DNA of 64,000 nucleotides. It comes from Petrolisthes cinctipes (taxonomy: Eukaryota; Arthropoda; Malacostraca; Decapoda; Porcellanidae). Where the stretch lies: positions 955,501 through 1,019,500 of the forward strand of contig JAWQEG010000526.1 of NCBI GenBank assembly GCA_033782935.1, read 5' to 3'. The position numbers and the translations under genes were made by a program. The notes under the pieces are model-generated. The model ran no database searches and was not told the DNA's origin. It saw only the letters and a list, made by a program, of their open reading frames with translations. Shown here in pieces: positions 23,401 to 35,630 of this stretch; position 1 is the stretch's first letter, and every line of letters starts with the position of its first letter.

Positions 23401-25965
23401 GATATAAACGGGTACTGAAGATGCATGCACATATCGACTTTTGTGCACCTAAAAGTTCGATTTTCAGTATGTTTTGAGCATGTATTTTGAAAATACTCTA
23501 ACACGGAGTAGGCATGTACAGATCGGTTCTGGGACCCCTAAATATCGAATTTTCGGGTGTTTTGGGACTGAATTTGAGATATCGACTTTTTGGCACCTAA
23601 AATATCGATTTTCAGCATGTTTTTAGCCTATATTTTGAAAATATTCTAGCACTGAGTAGGCATGTACAGATTGCTTCTGGGACCCCAAAATATTGAATTT
23701 TCGGTTGTTTTGAGCCTGAATTTGAGATATAAACGGGTACAGAAGATACATGCACATATTGACTTTGGGCACCAAAAATATCGATTTTCAGAATGTTTTG
23801 GGCCTGAATTTTGAAAATACTCTAACACGGAGTAGGCATGTACAGATCGCTTCTGGGACCCCAAAATATCGAATTTTCGGGTGTTTAGGGCCAGAATTTG
23901 TGATATAAACGGGTACAGAAGATGCATGCACATATCGACTTTTGTGCACCTAAAAGATCGATTTTCAGTATGTTTTGAGCATGTATTTTGAAAATACTCT
24001 AACACGGAGTAGGCATGTACAGATCGCTTCTGGGACCCCTAAATATCGAATTTTCGGGTGTTTTGGGACTGAATTTGAGATATCGACTTTTTGGCACCTA
24101 AAAGATCGATTTTTAGCATGTTTTTAGCCTATATTTTGAAAATATTCTAGCACTGTACAGATTGCTTCTGGGACCCCAAAATATTGAATTTTCGGGTGTT
24201 TTGAGCCTGAATTTGAGATATAAACGGGTACAGAAGATACATGCACATATTGACTTTGGGCACCAAAAATATCGATTTTCAGCATGTTTTGGGCCTATAT
24301 TTTGAAAATACTCTAACACAGAGTAGGCATGTACAGATCGCTTCTGGGACCCCAAAATATCGAATTTTCGGGTGTTTAGGGCCAGAATTTGAGATATAAA
24401 CGGGTTCAGAAGATGCATGCACATATCGACTTTTGGGCACCTAAAAGATCGATTTTCAGTATGTTTTGAGCATGTATTTTGAAAATACTCTAACACGGAG
24501 TAGGCATGAACAGATACCTTCTGGGACCTCTAAATATCGAATTTTCGGGTGTTTTGGGACTGAATTTGAGATATAAACGGGTACTGAAGATGCATGCACA
24601 TATCGCTTTTGTGCACCTAAAAGATCGATTTTCAGTATGTTTTGAGCATGTATTTTGAAAATACTCTAACACGGAGTAGGCATGTACAGATCACTTCTGG
24701 AACCCCTAAATATCGATTTTTCGGGTGTTTTGGGACTGAATTTGAGATATGACTTTTTGGCACCTAAAAGATCGATTTTTAGCATGTTTTTAGCCTATAT
24801 ATTGAAAATATTCTAGCACTGAGTAGGCATGTACAGATTGCTTCTGGGACCCCAAAATATTGAATTTTCGGGTGTTTTGAGCCTGAATTTGAGATATAAA
24901 CGGGTACAGAAGATACATGCACATATTGACTTTAGGCACCAAAAATATCGAATTTCAGCATGTTTTGGGCCTGAATTTTGAAAATACTCTAACACGGAGT
25001 AGGCATGTACAGATCGCTTCTGGGACCCCAAAATATCGAATTTTCGGGTGTTTAGGGCCAGAATTTGAGATATAAACGGGTACAGAAGATGCATGCACAT
25101 ATCGACTTTTGGGCACCTAAAAGATCGATTTTCAGTATGTTTTTGGCCTGTATTTTGAAAATACTCTAACACGGAGTAGGCATGTACAGATACCTTCTGG
25201 GGCCTCTAAATATCGAATTTTCAGGTGTTTTGGGACTGAATTTGAGATATCGATTTTTTGTCACCTAAAATGTCGATTTTTAGCATGTTTTTAGCCTATA
25301 TTTTGAAAATATTCTAGCACTGTGTAGGCATGTACAGATTGCTTCAGGGACCCCAAAATATTGAATTTTCGGGTGTTTTGAGCCTGAATTTGAGATATAA
25401 ACGGGTACAGAAGATACATGCACATATTGACTTTGGGCATCTAAAATATCGATTTTCAGCATGTTTTGGGCCTGTATTTTGAAAATACTCTAACACTGAG
25501 TAGGCATGTACAGATTGCTTCTGGGACCCCAAAATATCGAATTTTCGGGTGTTTTGAGCCTGAATTTGAGATATAAACGGGTACTGAAGATGCATGCACA
25601 TATCGACTTTTGTGCACCTAAAAGATCGATTTTCAGTATGTTTTGAGCATGTATTTTGAAAATACTCTAACACGGAGTAGGCATGTACAGATCGCTTCTG
25701 GGACCCCTAAATATCGAATTTTCGGGTGTTTTGGGACTGAATTTGAGATATCGACTTTTTGGCACCTAAAAGATCGATTTTTAGCATGTTTTTAGCCTAT
25801 ATTTTGAAAATATTCTAGCACTGTACAGATTGCTTCTGGGACCCCAAAATATTGAATTTTCGGGTGTTTTGAGCCTGAATTTGAGATATAAACGGGTACA
25901 GAAGATACATGCACATATTGACTTTGGGCACCAAAAATATCGATTTTCAGCATGTTTTGGGCCTA
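20430..25965. repeat. Block duplication D2, copy 2
   Basis: Direct tandem neighbour of D2 copy 1. The match ends at about 25965, where GGCCTGAATTTTG of copy 1 is replaced by GGCCTACATTTTG. The block contains shortened junctions GCACTGTACAG at 24150 and 25818, which correspond to 18491 and 20159 in copy 1. Because identity is so high, an assembly error that duplicated the block cannot be excluded from the sequence alone. Confidence 0.88.
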
Positions 25966-27360
25966 CATTTTGAAAAAACTCTAACACAGAGTAGGCATGT
26001 ACAGATCGCTTCTGGGACCCCAAAATATCGAATTTTCGGGTGTTTAGGGCCAGAATTTGAGATATAAACGGGTTCAGAAGATGCATGCACATATCGACTT
26101 TTGGGCACCTAAAAGATCGATTTTCAGTATGTTTTGAGCATGTATTTTGAAAATACTCTAACACGGAGTAGGCATGAACAGATACCTTCTGGGACCTCTA
26201 AATATCGAATTTTCGGGTGTTTTGGGACTGAATTTGAGATATCGATTTTTTGGCACCTAAAATGTCGATTTTTAGCATGTTTTTAGCCTTTATTTTGAAA
26301 ATATTATAGCACTGTACAGATTGCATCTGGGACCCCAAAATATTGAATTTTCGGGTGTTTTGAGCCTGAAATTGAGATATAAACGGGTACAGAAGATACA
26401 TGTACATATTGACTTTGGGCACCAAAAATATCGATTTTCAGCATGTTTTGGGCCTGAATTTTGAAAATACTCTAACACGGAGTAGGCATGTACAGATCGC
26501 TTCTGGGACCCCAAAATATCGAATTTTCGGGTGTTTAGGGCCAGAATTTGAGATATAAACGGGTACAGAAGATGCATGCACATATCGACTTTTGGGCACC
26601 TAAAAGATCGATTTTTAGTATGTTTTTGGCCTGTATTTTGAAAATACTCTAACACGGAGTAGGCATGTACAGATACCTTCTGGGACCTCTAAATATCGAA
26701 TTTTCGGGTGTTTTGGGACTGAATTTGAGATATCGATTTTTTGGCACCTAAAATGTCGATTTTTAGCATGTTTTTAGCCTATATTTTGAAAATATTCTAG
26801 CACTGTGTTGGCATGTACAGATTGCTTCAGGGACCCCAAAATATTGAATTTTCGGGTGTTTTGAGCCTAAATTTGAGATATAAACGGGTACAGAAGATAC
26901 ATGCACATACATATTGACTTTGGGCCTCTAAAATATCGATTTTCAGCATATTTTGGGCCTGTATTTTGAAAATACTCTAACACTGAGTAGGCATGTACAG
27001 ATTGCTTCTGGGACCCCAAAATATCGAATTTTCGGGTGTTTTGAGCCTGAATTTGAGATATAAACGGGTACTGAAGATGCATGCACATATCGACTTTTGT
27101 GCACCTAAAAGATCGATTTTCAGTATGTTTTGAGCATGTATTTTGAAAATACTCTAACACGGAGTAGGCATGTACAGATCGCTTCTGGGACCCCTAAATA
27201 TCGAATTTTCGGGTGTTTTGGGACTGAATTTGAGATATCGACTTTTTGGCACCTAAAAGATCGATTTTTAGCATGTTTTTAGCCTATATTTTGAAAATAT
27301 TCTAGCACTGTACAGATTGCTTCTGGGACCCCAAAATATTGAATTTTCGGGTGTTTTGAG
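25965..27360. repeat. Mosaic trimer segment
   Basis: Trimer array joining D2 to the next duplication. It has AAAAAACTCTAACACAGAG near 25973, GGGTTCAGAAG near 26071, ATTATAGCACTGTACAG near 26303, a 4-bp duplication giving CACATACATATTG near 26905, and GGGCCTCTAAAATATCG near 26922. Several of these marks reappear, recombined, in one monomer group near 61.4-61.6 kb. No gene is present. Confidence 0.8.
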
Positions 27361-28860
27361 CCTGAATTTGAGATATAAACGGGTACAGAAGATACATGCA
27401 CATATTGACTTTGGGCACCAAAAATATCGATTTTCAGCATGTTTTGGGCCTGAGTTTTGAAAATACTCTAACACGGAGTAGGCATGTACAGATCGCTTCT
27501 GGGACCCCAAAATATCGAATTTTCGGGTGTTTAGGGCCAGAATTTGAGATATGAACGGGTACAGAAGATGCATGCACGTATCGACTTTTGGGCACCTAAA
27601 AGATCGATTTTCAGTATGTTTTTGGCCTGTATTTTGATAATACTCTAACACGGAGTAGGCATGTACAGATACCTTCTTGGACCTCTAAATATCGAATTTT
27701 CGTGTGTTTTGGGACTGAATTTGAGATATCGATTTTTTAGCACCTAAAATGTCGATTTTTAGCATGTTTTTAGCCTATATTTTGAAAATATTCTAGCACT
27801 GTGTAGGCATGTACAGATTGCTTCTGGGACCCCAAAATATTGAATTTTCGGGTGTTTTGAGCCTGAATTTGAGATATAAACGGGTACAGAAGATACATGC
27901 ACATATTGACTTTTGGCATCTAAAATATCGATTTTCAGCATGTTTTGGGCCTGTATATTGAAAATACTCTAACACTGAGTAGGCATGTAAAGATTGCTTC
28001 TGGGACCCCAAAATATTGAATTTTCGGGTGTTTTGAGCCTGAATTTGAGATATAAACGGGTACTGAAGATGCATGCACATATCGACTTTTGTGCACCTAA
28101 AAGATCGATTTTCAGTATGTTTTGAGCATGTATTTTGAAAATACTCTAACACGGAGTAGGCATGTACAGATCGCTTCTGGGACCCCTAAATATCGAATTT
28201 TCGGGTGTTTTGGGACTGAATTTGAGATATCGACTTTTGGCACCTCAAAGATCGATTTTTAGCATGTTTTTAGCCTATATTTTGAAAATATTCTATCACT
28301 GAGTAGGCATGTACAGATTGCTTCTGGGACCCCAAAATATTGAATTTTCGGGTGTTTTGAGCCTGAATTTGAGATATAAACGGGTACAGAAGATACATGC
28401 ACATATTGACTTTGGGCATCTAAAATATCGATTTTCAGCATGTTTTGGGCCTGAATTTTGAAAATACTCTAACACGTAGTAGGCATGTACAGATCGCTTC
28501 TGGGACCCCAAAATATCGAATTTTCGGGTGTTTAGGGCCAGAATTTGAGATATAAACGGGTACTGAAGATGCATACACATATCGACTTTTGTGCACCTAA
28601 AAGATCGATTTTCAGTATGTTTTTGGCCTGTATTTTGAAAAAACTCTAACACGGAGTAGGCATGTACAGATGCCTTCTGGGACCTCTAAATATCGAATTT
28701 TCAGGTGTTTTGGGACTGAATTTGAGATATCGAATTTTTGGCACCTAAAATGTCGATTTTTAGCATGTTTTTAGCCTATATTTTGAAAATATTCTAGCAC
28801 TGAGTAGGCATGTACAGATTGCTTCTGGGACCCTAAAATATTGAATTTTCGGGTGTTTTG
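27360..28860. repeat. 1,502-bp tandem duplication, copy 1 (three trimers)
   Basis: Three trimers that recur at a shift of 1,502 bases. Shared private marks are GGCCTGAGTTTTG (27449 and 28951), GATATGAACGGG with GCATGCACGTATCG, TTTGATAATACTC, CATGTAAAGATTGC, and TTCTATCACTGAG. The unit contains subtypes A1, B1, C1, A2, B2, C2 and a further set, so the duplicated length is three trimers, not a whole number of hexamers. Confidence 0.85.
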
Positions 28861-30360
28861 AGCCTGAATTTGAGATATAAACGGGTACAGAAGATACATG
28901 CACATATTGACTTTGGGCACCAAAAATATCGATTTTCAGCATGTTTTGGGCCTGAGTTTTGAAAATACTCTAACACGGAGTAGGCATGTACAGATCGCTT
29001 CTGGGACCCCAAAATATCGAATTTTCGGGTGTTTAGGGCCAGAATTTGAGATATGAACGGGTACAGAAGATGCATGCACGTATCGACTTTTGGGCACCTA
29101 AAAGATCGATTTTCAGTATGTTTTTGGCCTGTATTTTGATAATACTCTAACACGGAGTAGGCATGTACAGATACCTTCTTGGACCTCTAAATATCGAATT
29201 TTCGTGTGTTTTGGGACTGAATTTGAGATATCGATTTTTTAGCACCTAAAATGTCGATTTTTAGCATGTTTTTAGCCTATATTTTGAAAATATTCTAGCA
29301 CTGTGTAGGCATGTACAGATTGCTTCTGGGACCCCAAAATATTGAATTTTCGGGTGTTTTGAGCCTGAATTTGAGATATAAACGGGTACAGAAGATACAT
29401 GCACATATTGACTTTTGGCATCTAAAATATCGATTTTCAGCATGTTTTGGGCCTGTATATTGAAAATACTCTAACACTGAGTAGGCATGTAAAGATTGCT
29501 TCTGGGACCCCAAAATATTGAATTTTCGGGTGTTTTGAGCCTGAATTTGAGATATAAACGGGTACTGAAGATGCATGCACATATCGACTTTTGTGCACCT
29601 AAAAGATCGATTTTCAGTATGTTTTGAGCATGTATTTTGAAAATACTCTAACACGGAGTAGGCATGTACAGATCGCTTCTGGGACCCCTAAATATCGAAT
29701 TTTCGGGTGTTTTGGGACTGAATTTGAGATATCGACTTTTGGCACCTCAAAGATCGATTTTTAGCATGTTTTTAGCCTATATTTTGAAAATATTCTATCA
29801 CTGAGTAGGCATGTACAGATTGCTTCTGGGACCCCAAAATATTGAATTTTCGGGTGTTTTGAGCCTGAATTTGAGATATAAACGGGTACAGAAGATACAT
29901 GCACATATTGACTTTGGGCATCTAAAATATCGATTTTCAGCATGTTTTGGGCCTGAATTTTGAAAATACTCTAACACGTAGTAGGCATGTACAGATCGCT
30001 TCTGGGACCCCAAAATATCGAATTTTCGGGTGTTTAGGGCCAGAATTTGAGATATAAACGGGTACTGAAGATGCATACACATATCGACTTTTGTGCACCT
30101 AAAAGATCGATTTTCAGTATGTTTTTGGCCTGTATTTTGAAAAAACTCTAACACGGAGTAGGCATGTACAGATGCCTTCTGGGACCTCTAAATATCGAAT
30201 TTTCAGGTGTTTTGGGACTGAATTTGAGATATCGAATTTTTGGCACCTAAAATGTCGATTTTTAGCATGTTTTTAGCCTATATTTTGAAAATATTCTAGC
30301 ACTGAGTAGGCATGTACAGATTGCTTCTGGGACCCTAAAATATTGAATTTTCGGGTGTTT
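28860..30360. repeat. 1,502-bp tandem duplication, copy 2
   Basis: Second copy of 27.36-28.86 kb, with the same private marks at the expected positions. The match breaks near 30.45-30.48 kb, where the A1 monomer has GGCCTGAATTTTG and ends in ACATGGAGT, unlike the GGCCTGAGTTTTG and ACACGGAGT of the earlier copies. From about 29.66 kb onward this stretch also belongs to the larger D3 duplication, so the two events overlap. Confidence 0.85.
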
Positions 30361-33300
30361 TGAGCCTGAATTTGAGATATAAACGGGTACAGAAGATACA
30401 TGCACATATTGACTTTGGGCACCAAAAATATCGATTTTCAGCATGTTTTGGGCCTGAATTTTGAAAATACTCTAACATGGAGTAGGCATGTACAGATCGC
30501 TTCTGGGACCCCAAAATATCGAATTTTCGGGTGTTTAGGGCCAGAATTTGAGATATAAACGGGTACAGAAGATGCATGCACATATCGACTTTTGGGCACC
30601 TAAAAGATCGATTTTGAGCATGTTTTTGGCCTGTATTTTGAAAATACTCTAACACGGAGTAGGCATGTACAGATACCTTCTGAGACATCTAAATATCGAA
30701 TTTTCGGGTGTTTTGGGACTGAATTTGAGATATCGATTTTTTGGCACCTAAAATGTCGATTTTTAGCATGTTTTTAGCCTATATTTTGAAAATATTCTAG
30801 CACTGTGTAGGCATGTACAGATTGCTTCTGGGACCCCAAAATATTGAATTTTCGGGTGTTTTGAGCCTGAATTTGAGATATAAACGGGTACAGAAGATAC
30901 ATGCACATATTGACTTTGGGCACCAAAAATATCGATTTTCAGCATGTTTTGGGCCTGAATTTTGAAAATACACGGAGTAGGCATGTACAGATTGCTTCTG
31001 GGACCCCAAAATATCGAATTTTCGGGTGTTTTGAGCCTGAATTTGAGATATAAACGGGTACTGAAGATGCAAGCACATATCGACTTTTGTGCACCTAAAA
31101 GATCGATTTTCAGTATGTTTTGAGCATGTATTTTGAAAACGGAGTAGGCATGTACAGATCGCTTCTTGGACCCCTAAATATCGAATTTTCGGGTGTTTTG
31201 GGACTGAATTTGAGATATCGACTTTTTGGCACCTAAAAGATCGATTTTTAGCATGTTTTTAGCCTATATTTTGAAAATATTCTAGCACTGAGTAGGCATG
31301 TACAGATTGCTTCTGGGACCCCAAAATATTGAATTTTCCGGTGTTTAGGGCCAGAATTTGAGATATAAACGGGTACTGAAGATGCATGCACATATCGACT
31401 TTTGGGCACCTAAAAGATCGATTTTCAGTATGTTTTTGGCCTGTATTTTGAAAATACTCTAACACGGAGTAGGCATGTACAGATACCTTCTGGGACCTCT
31501 AAATATCGAATTTTCGGGTGTTTCGGGACTGAATTTGAGATATCGATTTTTTGGCACCTAAAATGTCGATTTTTAGCATGTTTTTATCCTATATTTTGAA
31601 AATATTCTAGCACTGTGTAGGCATGTACAGATTGCTTCTGGGACCCCAAAATATTGAATTTTCGGGTGTTTTGAGCCTGATATGAGATATAAACGGGTAC
31701 AGAAGATACATGCACATATTGACTTTTGGCATCTAAAATATCGATTTTCAGCATGTTTTGGGCCTGTATATTGAAAATACTCTAACACTGAGTAGGCATG
31801 TACAGATTGCTTCTGGGACCCCAAAATATCGAATTTTCGGGGGTTTAGGGCCAGAATTTGAGATATAAACGGGTACAGAAGATGCATGCACATATCGACT
31901 TTTGGGCACCTAAAAGATCGATTTTCAGTATGTTTTTGGCCTGTATTTTGAAAATACTCTAACACGGAGTAGGCATGTACAGATCGCTTCTGGGACCCCT
32001 AAATATCGAATTTTCGGGTGTTTTGGGACTGAATTTGAGATATCGACTTTTTGGCACCTAAAAGATCGATTTTTAGCATGTTTTTAGCCTATATTTTGAA
32101 AATATTCTAGCACTGAGTAGGCATGTACAGGTTGCTTCTGGGACCCCAAAATATTGAATTTTCGGGTGTTTTGAGCCTGAATTTGAGATATAAACGGGTA
32201 CAGAAGATACATGCACATATTGACTTTGGGCATAAAAAATATCGATTTTCAGCATGTTTTGGGCCTGTATTTTGTAAATACTCTAACACTGAGTAGGCAT
32301 GTACAGATTGCTTCTGGGACCCCAAAATATTGAATTTTCGGGTGTTTTGAGCCTGAATTTGAGATATAAACGGGTACTGAAGATGCATACACATATCGAC
32401 TTTTGTGCACCTAAAAGATCGATTTTCAGTATGTTTTGAGCATGTATTTTGAAAATACTCTAACACGGAGTAGGCATGTACAGATCGCTTCTGGGACCCC
32501 TAAATATCGAATTTTCGGGTGTTTTGGGACAGAATTTGAGATATCGACTTTTTGGCACCTAAAAGATCGATTTTTTGCATGTTTTTAGCCTATATTTTGA
32601 AAATATTCTAGCACTGAGTAGGCATGTACAGATTGCTTCTGGGACCCCAAAATATTGAATTTTCGGGTGTTTTGAGCCTGAATTTGAGATATAAACGGGT
32701 ACAGAAGATACATGCACATATTGACTTTGGGCACCAAAAATATCGATTTTCAGCATGTTTTAAGCCTGAATTTTGAAAATACTCTAACACGGAGTAGACA
32801 TGTACAGATCGCTTCTGGGACCCCAAATTATCGAATTTTCGGGGGTTTAGGGCCAGAATTTGAGATATAAACGGGTAAAGAAGATGCATGCACATATCGA
32901 CTTTTGGGCACCTAAAAGATCGATTTTCAGTATGTTTTTGTCCTGTATTTTGAAAATACTCTAACACGGAGTAGGCATGTACAGATCGCTTCTGGGACCC
33001 CTAAATATCGAATTTTCGGGTGTTTTGGGACTGAATTTGAGATATCGACTTTTTGGCACCAAAAAGATCGATTTTTAGCATGTTTTTAGCCTATATTTTG
33101 AAAATATTCTAGCACTGAGTAGGCATGTACAGATTGCTTCTGGGACCCCAAAATATTGAATTTTCGGGTGTTTTGAGCCTGAATTTGAGATATAAACGGG
33201 TACAGAAGATACATGCACATATTGACTTTGGGCACCAAAAATATCGATTTTCAGCATGTTTTGGGCCTGAATTTTTAAAATACTCTAACACGGAGTAGGC

Positions 33301-35630
33301 ATGTACAGATTGCTTCTGGGACCCCAAAATATCGAATTTTCGGGTGTTTAGGGCCAGAATTTGAGATATAAACGGGTACAGAAGATGCATGCACATATCG
33401 ACTTTTGGGCACCTAAAAGATCGATTTTCAGTATGTTTTTGGCCTGTATTTTGAAAATACTCTAACACGGAGTAGGCATGTACAGATACCTTCTGGGACC
33501 TCTAAATATCGAATTTTCGGGTGTTTTGGGACTGAATTTGAGATATCGATTTTTTGACACCTAAAATGTCGATTTTTAGCATGTTTTTAGCCTATATTTT
33601 GAAAATATTCTAGCACTGTGTAGGCATGTACAGATTGCTTCTGGGACCCCAAAATATTGAATTTTCGGGTGTTTTGAGCCTGAATTTGAGATATAAACGG
33701 GTACTGAAGATGCATGCACATATCGACTTTTGTGCACCTAAAAGATCGATTTTCAGTATGTTTTGAGCATGTATTTTGAAAATACTCTAACACGGAGTAG
33801 GCATGTACAGATCGCTTCTGGGACCCCTAAATATCGAATTTTCGGGTGTTTTGGGACTGAATTTGAGATATCGACTTTTTGGCACCAAAAATATCGATTT
33901 TCTGCATGTTTTGGGCCTGAATTTTGAAAATACTCTAACACGGAGTAGGCATGTACAGATCGCTTCTGGGACCCCAAAATATCGAATTTTCGGGTGTTTA
34001 GGGCCAGAATTTTAGATATAAACGGGTACAGAAGATGCATGCACATATCGACTTTTGGGCACCTAAAAGATCGATTTTCAGTATGTTTTTGGCCTGTATT
34101 TTTAAAATACTCTAACACGGAGTAGGCATGTACAGATACCTTATGGGACCTCTAAATATCGAATTTTCGGGTGTTATGAGACTGAATTTGAGATATCGAT
34201 TTTTTGGCACCTATAATATCGATTTTTAGCATGTTTTTAGCCTATATTTTGAAAATATTCTAGCACTGTGTAGGCATGTACAGATTGCTTCTGGGACCCC
34301 AAAATATTGAATTTTCGGGTGTTTTGAGCCTGAATTTGAGATATAAACGGGTACAGAAGATACATGCACATATTGACTTTGGGCATCTAAAATATAGATT
34401 TTCAGCATGTTTTGGGCCTGTATTTTGAAAATACTCTAACACTGAGTAGGCATGTACAGATTGCTTCTGGGACCCCAAAATATTGAATTTTTGGGTGTTT
34501 TGAGCCTGAATTTGAGATATAAACGGGTACTGAAGATGCATGCACATATCGACTTTTGTGCACCTAAAAGATCGATTTTCAGTATGTTTTGAGCATGTAT
34601 TTTGAAAATACTCTAACACGGAGTAGGCATGTACAGATCGCTTCTGGGACCCCTACATATCGAATTTTCGGGTGTTTTGGGACTGAATTTGAGATATCGA
34701 CTTTTTGGCACCCAAAAGATCGATTTTTAGCATGTTTTTAGCCTATATTTTGAAAATATTCTAGCACTGGGTAGGCATGTACAGATTGCTTCTGGGACCC
34801 CAAAATATTGAATTTTCGGGTGTTTTGAGGCTGAATTTGAGATATAAACGGGTACAGAAGATACATGCACATATTGACTTTGGGCACCAAAAATATCGAT
34901 TTTCAGCATGTTTTATGCCTGAATTTTGAAAATACTCTAACACGGAGTAGGCATTTACAGATTGCTTCTGGGACCCTAAAATATTGAATTTTCGGGTGTT
35001 TTGAGCCTGAATTTGAGATATAAACGGGTACAGAAGATGCATGCACATATCGACTTTTGGGCACCTAAAAGATCGATTTTCAGTATGTTTTTGGCCTGTA
35101 TTTTGAAAATACTATAACACGGAGTAGGCATGTACAGATACCTTCTGGGACCTCTAAATATCGAATTTTCGGGTGTTTTGGGACTGAATTTGAGATATCG
35201 ATTTTTTGGCACCTAAAATATCGATTTTCAGCATGTTTTTAGCCTATATTTTGAAAATATTCTAGCACTGTGTAGGTATGTACAGATTGCTTCTGGGACC
35301 CCAAAATATTGAATTTTCGGGGGTTTTGAGCCTGAATTTGAGATATAAACGGGTACAGAAGATACATGCACATATTGACTTTGGGCATCTAAAATATCGA
35401 TTTTCAGCATGTTTTGGGCCTGTATTTTGAAAATACTCTAACACTGAGTAGGCATGTACAGATTGCTTCTGGAACCCCAAAATATTGAATTTACGGGTGT
35501 TTTGAGCATGAATTTGAGATATAAACGGGTACTGAAGATGCATGCACATATCGACTTTTGTGCACCTAAAAGATCGATTTTCAGTATGTTTTGAGCATGT
35601 ATTTTGAAAATACTCTAACACGGAGTAGGC
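29660..35630. repeat. Block duplication D3, copy 1
   Basis: The sequence matches 35.63-41.92 kb. The shift is 5,967 bases up to about 30.76 kb, 6,468 from there to about 34.2 kb, and 6,292 to the end. The two steps equal one 501-bp trimer and one 176-bp monomer. Shared marks include GACTTTTGGCACCTCAAAG, AAAATACACGGAG near 30965, GAAAACGGAGTAGG near 31135, TTTTCCGGTG near 31335, GTACAGGTTGCTTC near 32126 and GGGTTATGAGACTG-like changes near 34173. Confidence 0.87.
31512..31528 (+). promoter_or_regulatory. CENP-B-box-like motif, 8 of 9 core bases
   Basis: Same match as at 15394, caused by a single T-to-C change in a C1 monomer (GTGTTTCGGGACTG). The central required A is T. It lies in block D3 copy 1 and is duplicated in copy 2. 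Functional meaning is unproven. Confidence 0.35.
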
